From Roseovarius sp. TE539 (GTDB lineage Bacteria > Pseudomonadota > Alphaproteobacteria > Rhodobacterales > Rhodobacteraceae), in the NCBI RefSeq assembly GCF_003298505.1, contig NZ_QNGB01000027.1, positions 1 to 48,450 on the forward strand: a DNA stretch of 48,450 nt, in the 5' to 3' direction. Shown one piece after another: positions 16,755-25,502 of this stretch. The translations under genes were made by a program, and so were the position numbers. Under the pieces are notes generated by a model. That model was given only the letters and a program-made list of their open reading frames with translations. It had not been told where the DNA came from and made no database searches. The stretch's first letter is position 1, and every line of letters begins with the position of its first letter.

Positions 16755-18700
16755 CAGCTTTGCTCCTCTTCCAGTTCGATCAGCACAGTCTTGTGGGCAA
16801 CGGTTTCGCCCGCCGCGACGGCAACGCGGGCCACATGTCCCGTGAAGGGGGCGGGCAGGGCATGGACCAGCTTCATCGCCTCCATGACAGCAAGCGTCTG
16901 GCCCTCTTCAACGCGGTCACCAGGGACCGCCCATACTTCGGTCACGAGCCCGGTCAAGGGGGCGGTGACCAGGCCTTCGGCGGTGTTGTTCACGCGGGCC
17001 TCCATTCGTGCCTCGGCCAGTGGGCGTATGAGCGCCCTGATCGAAAGGCCCCGCAGGCTGGCAGCGACACGGCCATCGGCGCAGATCGTGGTGTTTCCGG
17101 TGTCGACGGCCAGCGTGCGGCTGCCATCGGAGACAAGTGGTGTCCGGTCGAAGATCAGGGTGATTTCGACGGTGCCGTAATCATCCGAAATCTCCAACGG
17201 TGCACGGCCCGGCGCCGCGTGTCCGCCGACACGGAATCCGTCGCCCCGGCTAAGCGGGCTGTCCCCGTCGTCGATCCATTCCAGCGCCGCCTGTCCCCTG
17301 AGTTTCAGCAGCCGTTCGGGATCGGGTTGCCAGCCATCTGGGAAGGCTTCGCCCAGAAAGCCGGTCGTGGCAAGACCGCTGGCGAACGCGGGGGTGGTCA
17401 GGCAGTCGCGCAAAAAGCCCAGGTTGGTTCCCGGCCCGACGATCCGCGTGGCGTCCAAACCTCCGATCAGCCGTGCGAGCGCCGCATCGCGATCGGCACC
17501 GTGCGCGATGAGCTTGGCCAGCATCGAGTCGTAGTGGCCGGAAATGGTGTCGCCAGCCTCGACCCCGGTGTCGAAACGCAGCGACGGTCCGGTGCTCAGC
17601 GCGTCGATCCGGCCGGTATCGGGCAGGAACCCCGCTTCGGGACGCTCGGCATTGAGCCGCAATTCGATCGCGTGACCGCGCGGGCGTATCTGGGCCTGTG
17701 TCAACGGAAGGGGCAAGCCGGCCGCCTGCCTGAGCTGCCATTCCACCAGATCAACCCCGCATACGGATTCGGTGACCGGGTGTTCGACCTGAAGCCGTGT
17801 GTTCATTTCAAGAAAACAGGGCTGCTTGTCCGCCGCATCCATGACGAATTCGACAGTTCCCGCACCGGAATAGGAAATCGCCGTGGTCAGTCGCACCGCG
17901 TGATCGAACAGCGCCTGCCGGACGGTCTCGGGCAGATTCGGCGCCGGGGCCTCCTCGATGATTTTCTGGTGGTTGCGCTGCACCGAGCAATCGCGTTCAT
18001 AGAGATGCAGCGCATTGCCGCGGCCGTCACCAAAGACCTGAACCTCCAGGTGCCGCGGGTCGGAAATCAGCTTTTCGAGAAAGATCGTCGCATCGCCGAA
18101 GGCGTTTTCCGCCTCGGCCCGGGCCGATTGAAGGGCCGCCGCCAGATCACCGGCTTTCTCGACCCGGCGCATCCCGCGCCCGCCACCGCCGGCACTGGCC
18201 TTGACAAGTACCGGATACCCGATCCGGCCGGCGGCGTCGGCAAGGTCCGCATCGCTTGCATCGGCACCGTCAAATCCGGGCACGACCGGAACGCCGGCCT
18301 GTTCCGCGACCCGCCGCGCGGCGATTTTTGAGCCCATGATCTCGACTGCCTCGGCGCCGGGTCCGACAAGGATCAGGCCCGCGTCCTCGACCGCGCGAAC
18401 GAAGCCCGCATTTTCGGAAAGGAAGCCGTAGCCGGGGTGAATGGCATCGGCTCCGGCGGTTCGGGCCGCTGCGACGATCCGGTCGATATTCAGATAGCTT
18501 TCGCCGGGCGGGGCGGGGCCGATCGGCACGGCCTCGTCGGCAACACGGACATGACGCGCCTCGGCGTCAGCCTCGGAGTATATGGCGATCGCCCTTAGTC
18601 CCAGCCGCCTGCAGGTGGCCGCGATCCGGCAGGCGATCTCGCCGCGGTTGGCGATCAGGACACGGGCGATCGGTTTGGGGGCGGTGAGGAATTCGCTCAC
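16754..18700 (-). CDS. Biotin carboxylase/BCCP subunit of an acyl-CoA carboxylase (MCC alpha-like)
   Basis: A 648-residue biotin-dependent subunit: an N-terminal biotin carboxylase domain (RVLIANRGEIACRI, the glycine-rich ATP-grasp loop VKASAGGGGRGMR, and EMNTRLQVEHPVTE), then a linker domain and a C-terminal biotinyl domain with biotin Lys610 in VMEAMKL. It carboxylates its own biotin with bicarbonate and ATP. The partner carboxyltransferase is the gene immediately upstream. The start is a GTG at 18700, five bases after the upstream stop with an AGGA site; a longer frame starting at 18769 would lie inside the upstream gene. The architecture suits methylcrotonyl-, geranyl- or propionyl-type carboxylases. 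Confidence 0.85.
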   Translation of the reverse strand: MSEFLTAPKPIARVLIANRGEIACRIAATCRRLGLRAIAIYSEADAEARHVRVADEAVPIGPAPPGESYLNIDRIVAAARTAGADAIHPGYGFLSENAGFVRAVEDAGLILVGPGAEAVEIMGSKIAARRVAEQAGVPVVPGFDGADASDADLADAAGRIGYPVLVKASAGGGGRGMRRVEKAGDLAAALQSARAEAENAFGDATIFLEKLISDPRHLEVQVFGDGRGNALHLYERDCSVQRNHQKIIEEAPAPNLPETVRQALFDHAVRLTTAISYSGAGTVEFVMDAADKQPCFLEMNTRLQVEHPVTESVCGVDLVEWQLRQAAGLPLPLTQAQIRPRGHAIELRLNAERPEAGFLPDTGRIDALSTGPSLRFDTGVEAGDTISGHYDSMLAKLIAHGADRDAALARLIGGLDATRIVGPGTNLGFLRDCLTTPAFASGLATTGFLGEAFPDGWQPDPERLLKLRGQAALEWIDDGDSPLSRGDGFRVGGHAAPGRAPLEISDDYGTVEITLIFDRTPLVSDGSRTLAVDTGNTTICADGRVAASLRGLSIRALIRPLAEARMEARVNNTAEGLVTAPLTGLVTEVWAVPGDRVEEGQTLAVMEAMKLVHALPAPFTGHVARVAVAAGETVAHKTVLIELEEEQS

Positions 18701-18705
18701 TTGGG

Positions 18706-20304
18706 TTACATCCTGTAAACGGGGCGCTGGTCGCGTATTTCGGGCCGAAGGTTGACGACGGACAGGCACATGCCGAGTACCCGCCGCGTGTCCCGCGGAT
18801 CAATGATCCCCTCGTCGAAAACGCGGGCGGTGCAAAAGTATGGATCGGATTTCTCCTCGAACATGCGGCGCAGTTTCGCTTCGTGCTCGGCGAGTTCGGC
18901 GTCACTTGCCTCGCCCTGAGAGATCGAGGCACGCCGCAGGTCCATCAGGACCGAGGATCCGACATCGGGGTTCATTCCGCCAAGCCGGGCATTGGGCCAC
19001 ATGAACATGAAGTGAGGGCGGAAACCGCGCCCGGACATGCCGTAATTGCCCGCGCCATAGGAACTTCCGGTAACAACGGTCAGGCGCGGCACGCGGGTGT
19101 TGGACATGGCATAGACCAACTTGGCGGAATGCTTGGAGATTCCACCAAGCTCCGCATCGCGACCGACCATGAAGCCGGTGGTGTTCTGCAAGAACAGGAT
19201 CGGGGTGCCGCGTTGATCGCAGAGTTCGATGAAATGCGTGGCTTTCAGGCAGGCTTCGGCAAAAAGAACACCATTGTTGGCAATGATGCCGACGGCGAAA
19301 CCCTCGATCCGCGCGGTACCGCAGACAACGGTTTCGCCCCATTCGGGCTTGAACTCGTGAAAGTCGCTTGCGTCCACGATCCGCGCAATGATCTCTCGCT
19401 GGTCGAAAGGGCGGGACAGATCGGTTCCGACGATACCGGGGATCTCGGCCGCGTCGAACAACGGATCGGCGGGATCAGTGCGCCCGGTGGCAATCGGTTG
19501 ACTGTAAGCGAGGCTTGCGATCATGTCGCGCAGGCGACCGAGCGCCGCGAACTCGTCCGGCACGATGTGGTCCGAGACACCGGACCGGCGGGTATGGATG
19601 GCAGCGCCCCCGAGATCGTGCCGGTCGACAATCTCGGATATTGCCGCACGGACAATGTGAGGCCCGCCAAGGTGGATAGAGGCCTGCCCCTCCACCATCA
19701 CGAATTCATCGCACAGCGCGGGAATATACGCGCCGCCGGCGGTGCATTCTCCGAACACTGCGGCGAGTTGCGGAATGCCCTGCGCCGACATCCGGCACTG
19801 ACGGTGGAAGGTGCCGCCGAAATGGTTCTCGTCATAGAACACCTCCTCCATCTGATTGAGGTTGGCGCCTCCGCAATCGACGAGGTAGACGCAGGGCAAA
19901 CGGTTCTCGGCCGCGATGTCCTGCGCGCGGATGTGTTTCTTGACCGTTTCGCGGTGGAACGAGCCGCCCTTGACGGTGGCATCGTTGGCGATGATCACGC
20001 AGGTGGTGCCGCGCACGGTGCCAACCCCGGTGACAATGCCCGCGGCGGCAAGGTTGCCATCATAAAGCCCCCATGCGCCAAGCGGCGTGAATTCGAGAAA
20101 CCCGGTTCCCGGGTCGATCAGGAGGTCAATACGCTCGCGTACGGGTATCTTTTCGCGCGCGCGATGGCGATCCACCATCTTTGCGCCGCCGCCGGCGCGT
20201 GACCACTCCAGCCGGGCATGCAATTCCTCGATGAGAACCTCATAGTCCCTTGCCCGGGCAGCCTGCTCCGGTCCGTTCTGGACTGGCGTGCCAATCAACG
20301 CCAT
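18706..20304 (-). CDS. Acyl-CoA carboxylase carboxyltransferase subunit (MCC beta-like)
   Basis: A 532-residue carboxyltransferase with two crotonase-like halves, normal length for MccB/AccD5-type proteins. GECTAGGAYIPALCDE (185-200), LFLQNTTGFMVGRDAELGG and GSSYGAGNYGMSGR (413-426) support the MCC/geranyl-CoA carboxylase branch. After MWPNAR the usual MGGxQAA motif is replaced by GMNPDVGSS (443-451), so substrate specificity may differ from known members. It transfers CO2 from biotin to an acyl-CoA, typically at the gamma carbon of a 3-methyl-2-enoyl-CoA. It lies directly before the biotin subunit and after the PaaK-like ligase in the operon. Confidence 0.85.
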   Translation of the reverse strand: MALIGTPVQNGPEQAARARDYEVLIEELHARLEWSRAGGGAKMVDRHRAREKIPVRERIDLLIDPGTGFLEFTPLGAWGLYDGNLAAAGIVTGVGTVRGTTCVIIANDATVKGGSFHRETVKKHIRAQDIAAENRLPCVYLVDCGGANLNQMEEVFYDENHFGGTFHRQCRMSAQGIPQLAAVFGECTAGGAYIPALCDEFVMVEGQASIHLGGPHIVRAAISEIVDRHDLGGAAIHTRRSGVSDHIVPDEFAALGRLRDMIASLAYSQPIATGRTDPADPLFDAAEIPGIVGTDLSRPFDQREIIARIVDASDFHEFKPEWGETVVCGTARIEGFAVGIIANNGVLFAEACLKATHFIELCDQRGTPILFLQNTTGFMVGRDAELGGISKHSAKLVYAMSNTRVPRLTVVTGSSYGAGNYGMSGRGFRPHFMFMWPNARLGGMNPDVGSSVLMDLRRASISQGEASDAELAEHEAKLRRMFEEKSDPYFCTARVFDEGIIDPRDTRRVLGMCLSVVNLRPEIRDQRPVYRM

Positions 20305-20322
20305 CGCGTGCTCCTTTCGGGT

Positions 20323-21507
20323 TCAGAACTCACGGTTGTCCTCCAGAGGTTCGGAAATCGTGTGCCGGTCGCAGCGGATCACGGTGTCTGCGCGCAGTCG
20401 GGTGATGCGCTGGAACGCATCGAGGATTTCTTCCTCGGGGCGGGCAGGGCCGCTCAGTTCCAGAGTGATATGATCGCTGCCGCCCTCGCGCGAGATCCGG
20501 ATGCGGGCCTCGCTACCGCCGCCAAGGGAGCGGGAAAGCGCCCGGGCATGGGTGGCGTAGACGAAAATCTCGCGGACCTTGACGCCATCGCCGACGCGTC
20601 CCTCGATTCCGCTCATCCGGGTGACGAAGCCGTCCGCCCCGATTTCGAGGGCGCGGGCCATGTCGCCGGTGCCGAACCGGATCATTGGCCATCCACGCGC
20701 AAGAGTGGTGACAACGACTTGTCCGGGCATGCCCTCGGACAACGGCACGCCGGTATCCGGGTCGCATATCTGCACGAGCCGCTCTTCGTGGCAAAGATAT
20801 CCGGGCTGACCGTCCGCCTCGAAACCGACAAGCCCGAGGTCCGCTGTGCCATAGGCGCTGTGCGTCGTGACGCCATGTTCCCGCTCAAGTCTCCGGCGCT
20901 TTGCCATCCAGTCGCCCGGTTCCCCGCCGAGGAAGGCCCGCCTGACCGGCCAGCGGTCCTTGGTGGCTCCGTGAGTGGAGGCGAAGGCGTTGGCGACCTT
21001 CTCGAAATATGCGGTGGAGCCGAGGAACGCGGTAACGCCAAGCGTCTCGATCAGGTTCACCTGCAGCTCTGTCCTGCCCGGTCCGGAGGGCACCACAGTG
21101 GCGCCGGTCGCACGTGCGCCCGCGTCAAAGAGCAGACCGGCGGGTACAAGGTGATAGGACCAGGTGTTGAGCGCCACGTCCCCCGGGCCAAGGCCACCGG
21201 CCCGGAACATCCGGTCGAAGCCATGCGCCTCGTGGCCGCGAAGCACCGGTTCGAATATCGGCCCCGGTGAGGCATAGAGATGCGCCACCTCTTGCAGAGG
21301 AACGGAAAGATGCCCGCCGAAAGGCGAATTCCCCGACTGGAGTTCCATTAGTTCTGTCTTCGCCAGAACCGGCAATCGTTCAAGTGTGCCCGGCTCAGCC
21401 AGGTCGGCGGGTGCAATGCCCGAATCCGACAGGCGTGCCGCGAGGGCGGGCGCATTCTGCGTGGCCTCCGTGACGATCCGAGCGAGTGTCGACAAGCGGT
21501 CAGTCAT
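20323..21507 (-). CDS. Phenylacetate-CoA ligase (PaaK)-like adenylate-forming enzyme
   Basis: A 394-residue adenylate-forming protein of the PaaK branch, shorter than most. LGPGDVALNTWSYHLVPAG, the SAYGTADLGLVGFE motif, RFGTGDMA and a C-terminal region with GDGVKVREIFVY and a small final domain are visible. It would activate a carboxylate to an acyl adenylate and then a CoA thioester. The start at 21507 (MTDRLSTLAR) overlaps the LivF stop by 4 bases; a longer frame upstream lies inside livF. It is the second ligase of the operon besides the long AMP-binding protein (25499-27436), which implies two substrates or two stages of activation. Confidence 0.7.
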   Translation of the reverse strand: MTDRLSTLARIVTEATQNAPALAARLSDSGIAPADLAEPGTLERLPVLAKTELMELQSGNSPFGGHLSVPLQEVAHLYASPGPIFEPVLRGHEAHGFDRMFRAGGLGPGDVALNTWSYHLVPAGLLFDAGARATGATVVPSGPGRTELQVNLIETLGVTAFLGSTAYFEKVANAFASTHGATKDRWPVRRAFLGGEPGDWMAKRRRLEREHGVTTHSAYGTADLGLVGFEADGQPGYLCHEERLVQICDPDTGVPLSEGMPGQVVVTTLARGWPMIRFGTGDMARALEIGADGFVTRMSGIEGRVGDGVKVREIFVYATHARALSRSLGGGSEARIRISREGGSDHITLELSGPARPEEEILDAFQRITRLRADTVIRCDRHTISEPLEDNREF

Positions 21508-22298
21508 CCCAGCCACCTCTTGCGCCGGCGGTAATGCTTTATGTCCCGATAACTGACACGTTCGTCGCCTGCGCCCATACCGAGGTAAAATTCCTGAACG
21601 TCCTGATTGCCCTCGAGGCTCTGGCGGCTGCCGTGAAGGACGATGCGCCCGCGCTCCATGATGTAGCCATAATCGCACCTTTCGATGGCGGCGCGGGCGT
21701 TCTGTTCGACCATGAGAACGGTCAGGCCTTCCTCTTTCTTGATGCGAGCGATCGTATCGAAAAGCTGTTGGGTGAGGATCGGGGCAAGGCCCATTGACGG
21801 TTCGTCGAGGATCAACAGGCGTGGGCGTGCCATGATAGCGCGACCGATCAGCACCATCTGCATTTCGCCGCCGGAAAGATACCCCGCCGTACGGTTGAGA
21901 AGCTCCGGCAGGGCCGGAAAGTAATCGCAGACCCGTTCGAGATCGGATTTGACCGCGGCGCGGTCACGGCGCAGATGCGCGCCGACCATGAGGTTCTGAT
22001 GCACGGTAAGATGCTCCAGCACCTTGCGGCCCTCCAGCACCTGTACCACCCCGGCCTTCACGATGTCGGACGGATCGGCATGGGTGATGTCCTGTCCATC
22101 AAGGACGATCCGCCCCACCGTTACGCTACCATGATCAGCATGAAGCAAACCGGATATCGCCTTGAGAGTGGTCGTCTTCCCGGCACCATTGGCGCCGAGA
22201 AGAGCGACCATCTGACCGTCGCGCACCTCCAGGTTGGCAGACCGGAGAACCTGGATCACGCCACCATAGACAGCATCGACATTGGCGAGGGTCAGCAT
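21504..22298 (-). CDS. livF: Branched-chain amino acid-type ABC transporter ATPase, LivF-like
   Basis: A 264-residue ATPase of the LivF class: LLGANGAGKTTTLKAISG, VQVLEGRKVLEHLTV, YLSGGEMQMVLIGRA and LLILDEPSMGLAP are all intact. With LivG, LivH, LivM and LivK encoded in the same operon it completes a full HAAT-type importer. In this operon, surrounded by acyl-CoA metabolism genes, the ligand is more likely a carboxylic acid than an amino acid. The start at 22298 gives MLTLANVDAVYGG, the usual LivF N-terminus. Its C-terminal extension is basic (YRDIKHYRRRKRWLG). Confidence 0.85.
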   Translation of the reverse strand: MLTLANVDAVYGGVIQVLRSANLEVRDGQMVALLGANGAGKTTTLKAISGLLHADHGSVTVGRIVLDGQDITHADPSDIVKAGVVQVLEGRKVLEHLTVHQNLMVGAHLRRDRAAVKSDLERVCDYFPALPELLNRTAGYLSGGEMQMVLIGRAIMARPRLLILDEPSMGLAPILTQQLFDTIARIKKEEGLTVLMVEQNARAAIERCDYGYIMERGRIVLHGSRQSLEGNQDVQEFYLGMGAGDERVSYRDIKHYRRRKRWLG

Positions 22299-22305
22299 GC
22301 CGGGC

Positions 22306-23499
22306 TCACCATTTGTCGATCTGGGGCACGTCGAACCAGTCCGATTGAACGGCCGTGATTTCGCCGTCTTCGACGACCTGCGCTGTTGCCTTGATATCTC
22401 CGACCGGGAATGGCGCCGTGTTGTCGAAATCAAGAGACGGCAGCGCACCAAGAAGGTCATCTTCGGCATATTCATGGGCCAGAAGCGCATCATACATCGC
22501 CTGTCCGGTCACATCGCCGGGTCCGACATCTGCAATCGCGTTTTCCAGCACACGCAGCGCAAGTATCGCCTGCGCGCTTGCTTGTGCGGTGATGGTGCCC
22601 CAGTCACCGTCGGATTTGTATTCCTCGAAAACGTCCCGGATCGGCAGGCCCTCCTTTTCAGGTGCCGCGAAACTGAAGGCCGAATAGAATCCTTCCAGCT
22701 GTTCCAGCGACAAACCCTTCGAAACCTCCGAAAGTCCGTTATGCGTGGACATCACGATCGGCACGCGCTGCCCCAGTTCGTCCATCGCCTTGGCGGATGC
22801 GATCACCTGTGCGGTGGTGCCGCCGACCAGTAGCAGGTCCGGGTCATCCGCCATCGCCGAACGGATCTGCGATGTCAGCGACACGGGTGCCGTATCGGCC
22901 CATTGGGTCGAGGTCACGGTGAAACGCTCCGGGTGCTGATCGGCCAGCGCCTTGACCCCGTTCACCTGATCCACGAACCCCGCCTGATTCTGGGTCGAGA
23001 GAGCCGCGATTCGAAGGGGCCCGTCCCCCTGTTTCTGGAGGTGATTGAAGAGCCCGGCAAATTCATGGCTGTACGTTGGCCGGATCGAAAAATGCCACCC
23101 GTCCGGCTTCCAAACCAGGCCAACCATCGCGGTGCCCAGAAGCATGGGAACCTTGTCATTGGGCAGCCGGCCCATCAGGGTGACGAGATCGGGCGAACCA
23201 AATCCGAGGTGGATGATCGGTTCGTCCGATGTCAGGATCGAGGGCCATGTCCGCGCGACCACGGCGCTGTCATAGCGCATGTCGTACGTCTTGAGGTCGA
23301 CAGAAACGCCAAGGCCCTCCCCGACCTCGGCATTCCAGTAATCGACCATTGCGTTCAATCCGGCCATCGCGTCGGGCATGACGTCCGCGAACGGACCGGA
23401 GTAATCGGCGCTCGCGGTTATCACGTACTCCTCCGCCAAAGCGGATCCTGTCAGGGCCAACGCGGTTGCGCCGGCCAGTAGCGTCTTGGTAAGTTTCAT
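22306..23499 (-). CDS. livK: LivK-type periplasmic substrate-binding protein
   Basis: A 397-residue type I periplasmic binding protein. The signal peptide (MKLTKTLLAGATALALTGSALA) ends near residue 22. The mature part starts YVITASADYSGPFADVMPD and contains VLLVGGTTAQ-like strands (LLLVGGTTAQVIASAKAMDEL). It would capture the ligand for LivHM. Length is normal. The first binding-site loop SADYSGPF replaces the common GPLTG pattern, which suggests a ligand different from leucine or valine. It is separated by 7 bases from livF and 47 from livM. Confidence 0.8.
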   Translation of the reverse strand: MKLTKTLLAGATALALTGSALAEEYVITASADYSGPFADVMPDAMAGLNAMVDYWNAEVGEGLGVSVDLKTYDMRYDSAVVARTWPSILTSDEPIIHLGFGSPDLVTLMGRLPNDKVPMLLGTAMVGLVWKPDGWHFSIRPTYSHEFAGLFNHLQKQGDGPLRIAALSTQNQAGFVDQVNGVKALADQHPERFTVTSTQWADTAPVSLTSQIRSAMADDPDLLLVGGTTAQVIASAKAMDELGQRVPIVMSTHNGLSEVSKGLSLEQLEGFYSAFSFAAPEKEGLPIRDVFEEYKSDGDWGTITAQASAQAILALRVLENAIADVGPGDVTGQAMYDALLAHEYAEDDLLGALPSLDFDNTAPFPVGDIKATAQVVEDGEITAVQSDWFDVPQIDKW

Positions 23500-23546
23500 T
23501 TTCTTCCTCCCTGTTCGACGGCTCTACTGCCGCCGGTTGATCCGGC

Positions 23547-24602
23547 TCAGTTCCGCGGGAACGGCCAGAGCCGGAAAGCTGTCATCGTCTGTGTCCAAAG
23601 ATGGGCAAGGCCGCGCGGCTCGAATATCAGTGCCGCCAGTATGCAAAGGCCGAGCACGACCGAACTGGCCGCGAAAACCTCGCCTCCGCCCAGGCCCGAG
23701 CCCGATTGCAGGATTGCATTGCCGGCGCTGTGCAGCCCTTCCTGCACCAGGGTCACGAAGATCACCCCGAGGACCGGGCCAAGGGGCGAATGCAAGCCAC
23801 CGACGATCAGCATGCCCAGATACCATACCGATGCGAAGAGCGTGAAACTGGAGACGGTCACGAACTGCAGCAGGTAGGCAAGGATGGCCCCGGCCACCCC
23901 GGCATACAGCGCGCCGGCGAAAAAGGCGGCGATCTTGATCCGCGTGACCGGTATGCCCATGACACCTGCAACGCTGTCATTGTCGTGCACCGCGCGGAAC
24001 GCCCGCCCGACCCGCGAGCGCGGGAGATTGTAGGTGGTCCATACGGCCAGCACGGCGAAAGCAAGGCCGAGGAAATAGAGGCCCGAAGGCGTGCCGAGTC
24101 CGATCCCGAACAGTGACGGCGGCGAGACCGGCAGGCCCACCAGCCCGCCCAGCCATGACATCGGCAGCGCGAGGATCACGATCGGGAACATCACCTGCGC
24201 GGCGAGGGTGGTCAGCGCCAGGTAAAAGCCCTTCACCCGTGCCGCGGGCAGGGCGAAGAGAACCGAAACCGCCCCGGTGATCAATGCCGCTGCGGGGATC
24301 ACGGCCCAGATCGGCGCACCCAGTCCCGAAAGCTTGGCTGCCGTGAAGGCGCCGACGCCCACGAAGGCGGATTGCGCGATATTGATCTGCCCGGCCATCC
24401 CGACCGTGACGTAAAGCCCGCAAACCGCAATCATCGTGATGAAAAGGTTTGTCATTTCACCCAGCAGCCAAGGCCCTGTCAGCAACGGCAGACAGACGAG
24501 TCCAGCGCTCAGCAGCCCCAGCCAGGCCCGCGCGCGCCGGGTTTCGAGGATCCGCGCCTCTGCCGCGTAGCTTGAGAACCAGATGCCTGTCGGTCGCATC
24601 AC
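23547..24602 (-). CDS. livM: LivM-type permease
   Basis: A 351-residue inner-membrane permease with about nine to ten helices. GLYVTVGMAGQINIAQSAFVG and the NDSVAGVMGIPVTRIKIAAF loop, which contacts the ATPases, are characteristic of LivM. Its start lies directly next to the livH stop, giving zero spacing. It would form the translocation path together with LivH. Confidence 0.85.
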   Translation of the reverse strand: MMRPTGIWFSSYAAEARILETRRARAWLGLLSAGLVCLPLLTGPWLLGEMTNLFITMIAVCGLYVTVGMAGQINIAQSAFVGVGAFTAAKLSGLGAPIWAVIPAAALITGAVSVLFALPAARVKGFYLALTTLAAQVMFPIVILALPMSWLGGLVGLPVSPPSLFGIGLGTPSGLYFLGLAFAVLAVWTTYNLPRSRVGRAFRAVHDNDSVAGVMGIPVTRIKIAAFFAGALYAGVAGAILAYLLQFVTVSSFTLFASVWYLGMLIVGGLHSPLGPVLGVIFVTLVQEGLHSAGNAILQSGSGLGGGEVFAASSVVLGLCILAALIFEPRGLAHLWTQTMTAFRLWPFPRN

Positions 24603-25502
24603 TCAGAGCCTTTCGATCTTGCGCCAGCCGAAAAGGCCGTAGGGGCGAATGAGAAGAACCGCGACCATGACCACGTATGGCAACAGTCCGGAGGCCGCAC
24701 CATTGGTCAGCGGGTCGAGGTAGGCCGAGGCGAGTGCCTCGAAGATGCCGATAATGAGACCGGCAAGCGGCGCGCCGCGAATGCTTTCAAGCCCGCCGAG
24801 AAGAGCGACGGGAAGCGCCTTGAAGCCGATAACGGCCACTTCGAGCGAAAGTATTGAACCGGACAGCAGCACGACCGCGGCCGCCGTGGCGACCACCGTG
24901 CCCATTATCCAGGCCACCGCGATGGCCTGCCGCACCGAAACGCCGAGCGAGTGGGCGGTGGTATGGTCTTCGGCCACTGCAGCCAGCCGCAGCCCCAGCC
25001 GTGAACGGGTGAAGAAGACGTGCAGCGCCTGCGTCAGGACGATGGTGAAGACAGCCCCGATCAGCAGCCGCGTATTGACCAGAAACGGCCCCAGTTCCAG
25101 CGCACCCTCCGGCAGGATCGCGGGCGCCGAGCGTGATTGCGCCCCCCAGATCAGCTGCGCCAGCCCCCGCAACAGGATCAGCAGCGCCACGCCGGCCATG
25201 AAGATCGTGAAACCCGACTGTCCGATGAGCGGCCGGAAGACCGAGCGTTCGATCGTCCAGCCGAAAGCGACGCAGGCCGCAAGTGTCAACGCGATGGCAA
25301 CGGGCAGGGGAAGCGGATACCCCATGCCGGCGGCGCCTTCGGTGAAGGTCCAGAGCAGGAACGCACCGAAAACCAGCACCTCTCCCTGGGCGAGATTGAT
25401 GATCTTGGAGGCCCGGTAGATCACCACGAAGGAGATCGCCACAAGGCCGTAAACCAGCCCCACCAGGGCGCCCTCGATCAGGATCTGGACAAGCTCGATC
25501 AT
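24603..25502 (-). CDS. livH: LivH-type permease
   Basis: A 299-residue inner-membrane permease. QILIEGALVGLVYGLVAISF near the N-terminus, INLAQGEVLVFGAF, a GVSVRQAIAVAWIMG loop and ALLGGLESIRGAPLAGLIIG are typical of LivH. Its start overlaps the AMP-binding ligase stop by 4 bases. This coupling of a transporter subunit to a CoA ligase suggests that import and activation are made in step. Confidence 0.85.
   Translation of the reverse strand: MIELVQILIEGALVGLVYGLVAISFVVIYRASKIINLAQGEVLVFGAFLLWTFTEGAAGMGYPLPLPVAIALTLAACVAFGWTIERSVFRPLIGQSGFTIFMAGVALLILLRGLAQLIWGAQSRSAPAILPEGALELGPFLVNTRLLIGAVFTIVLTQALHVFFTRSRLGLRLAAVAEDHTTAHSLGVSVRQAIAVAWIMGTVVATAAAVVLLSGSILSLEVAVIGFKALPVALLGGLESIRGAPLAGLIIGIFEALASAYLDPLTNGAASGLLPYVVMVAVLLIRPYGLFGWRKIERL

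Noticed and set aside
16760..18331. A 523-codon open frame antisense to the biotin carboxylase gene
   Set aside because: No recognisable motif, and it lies wholly within a well-supported gene on the other strand.
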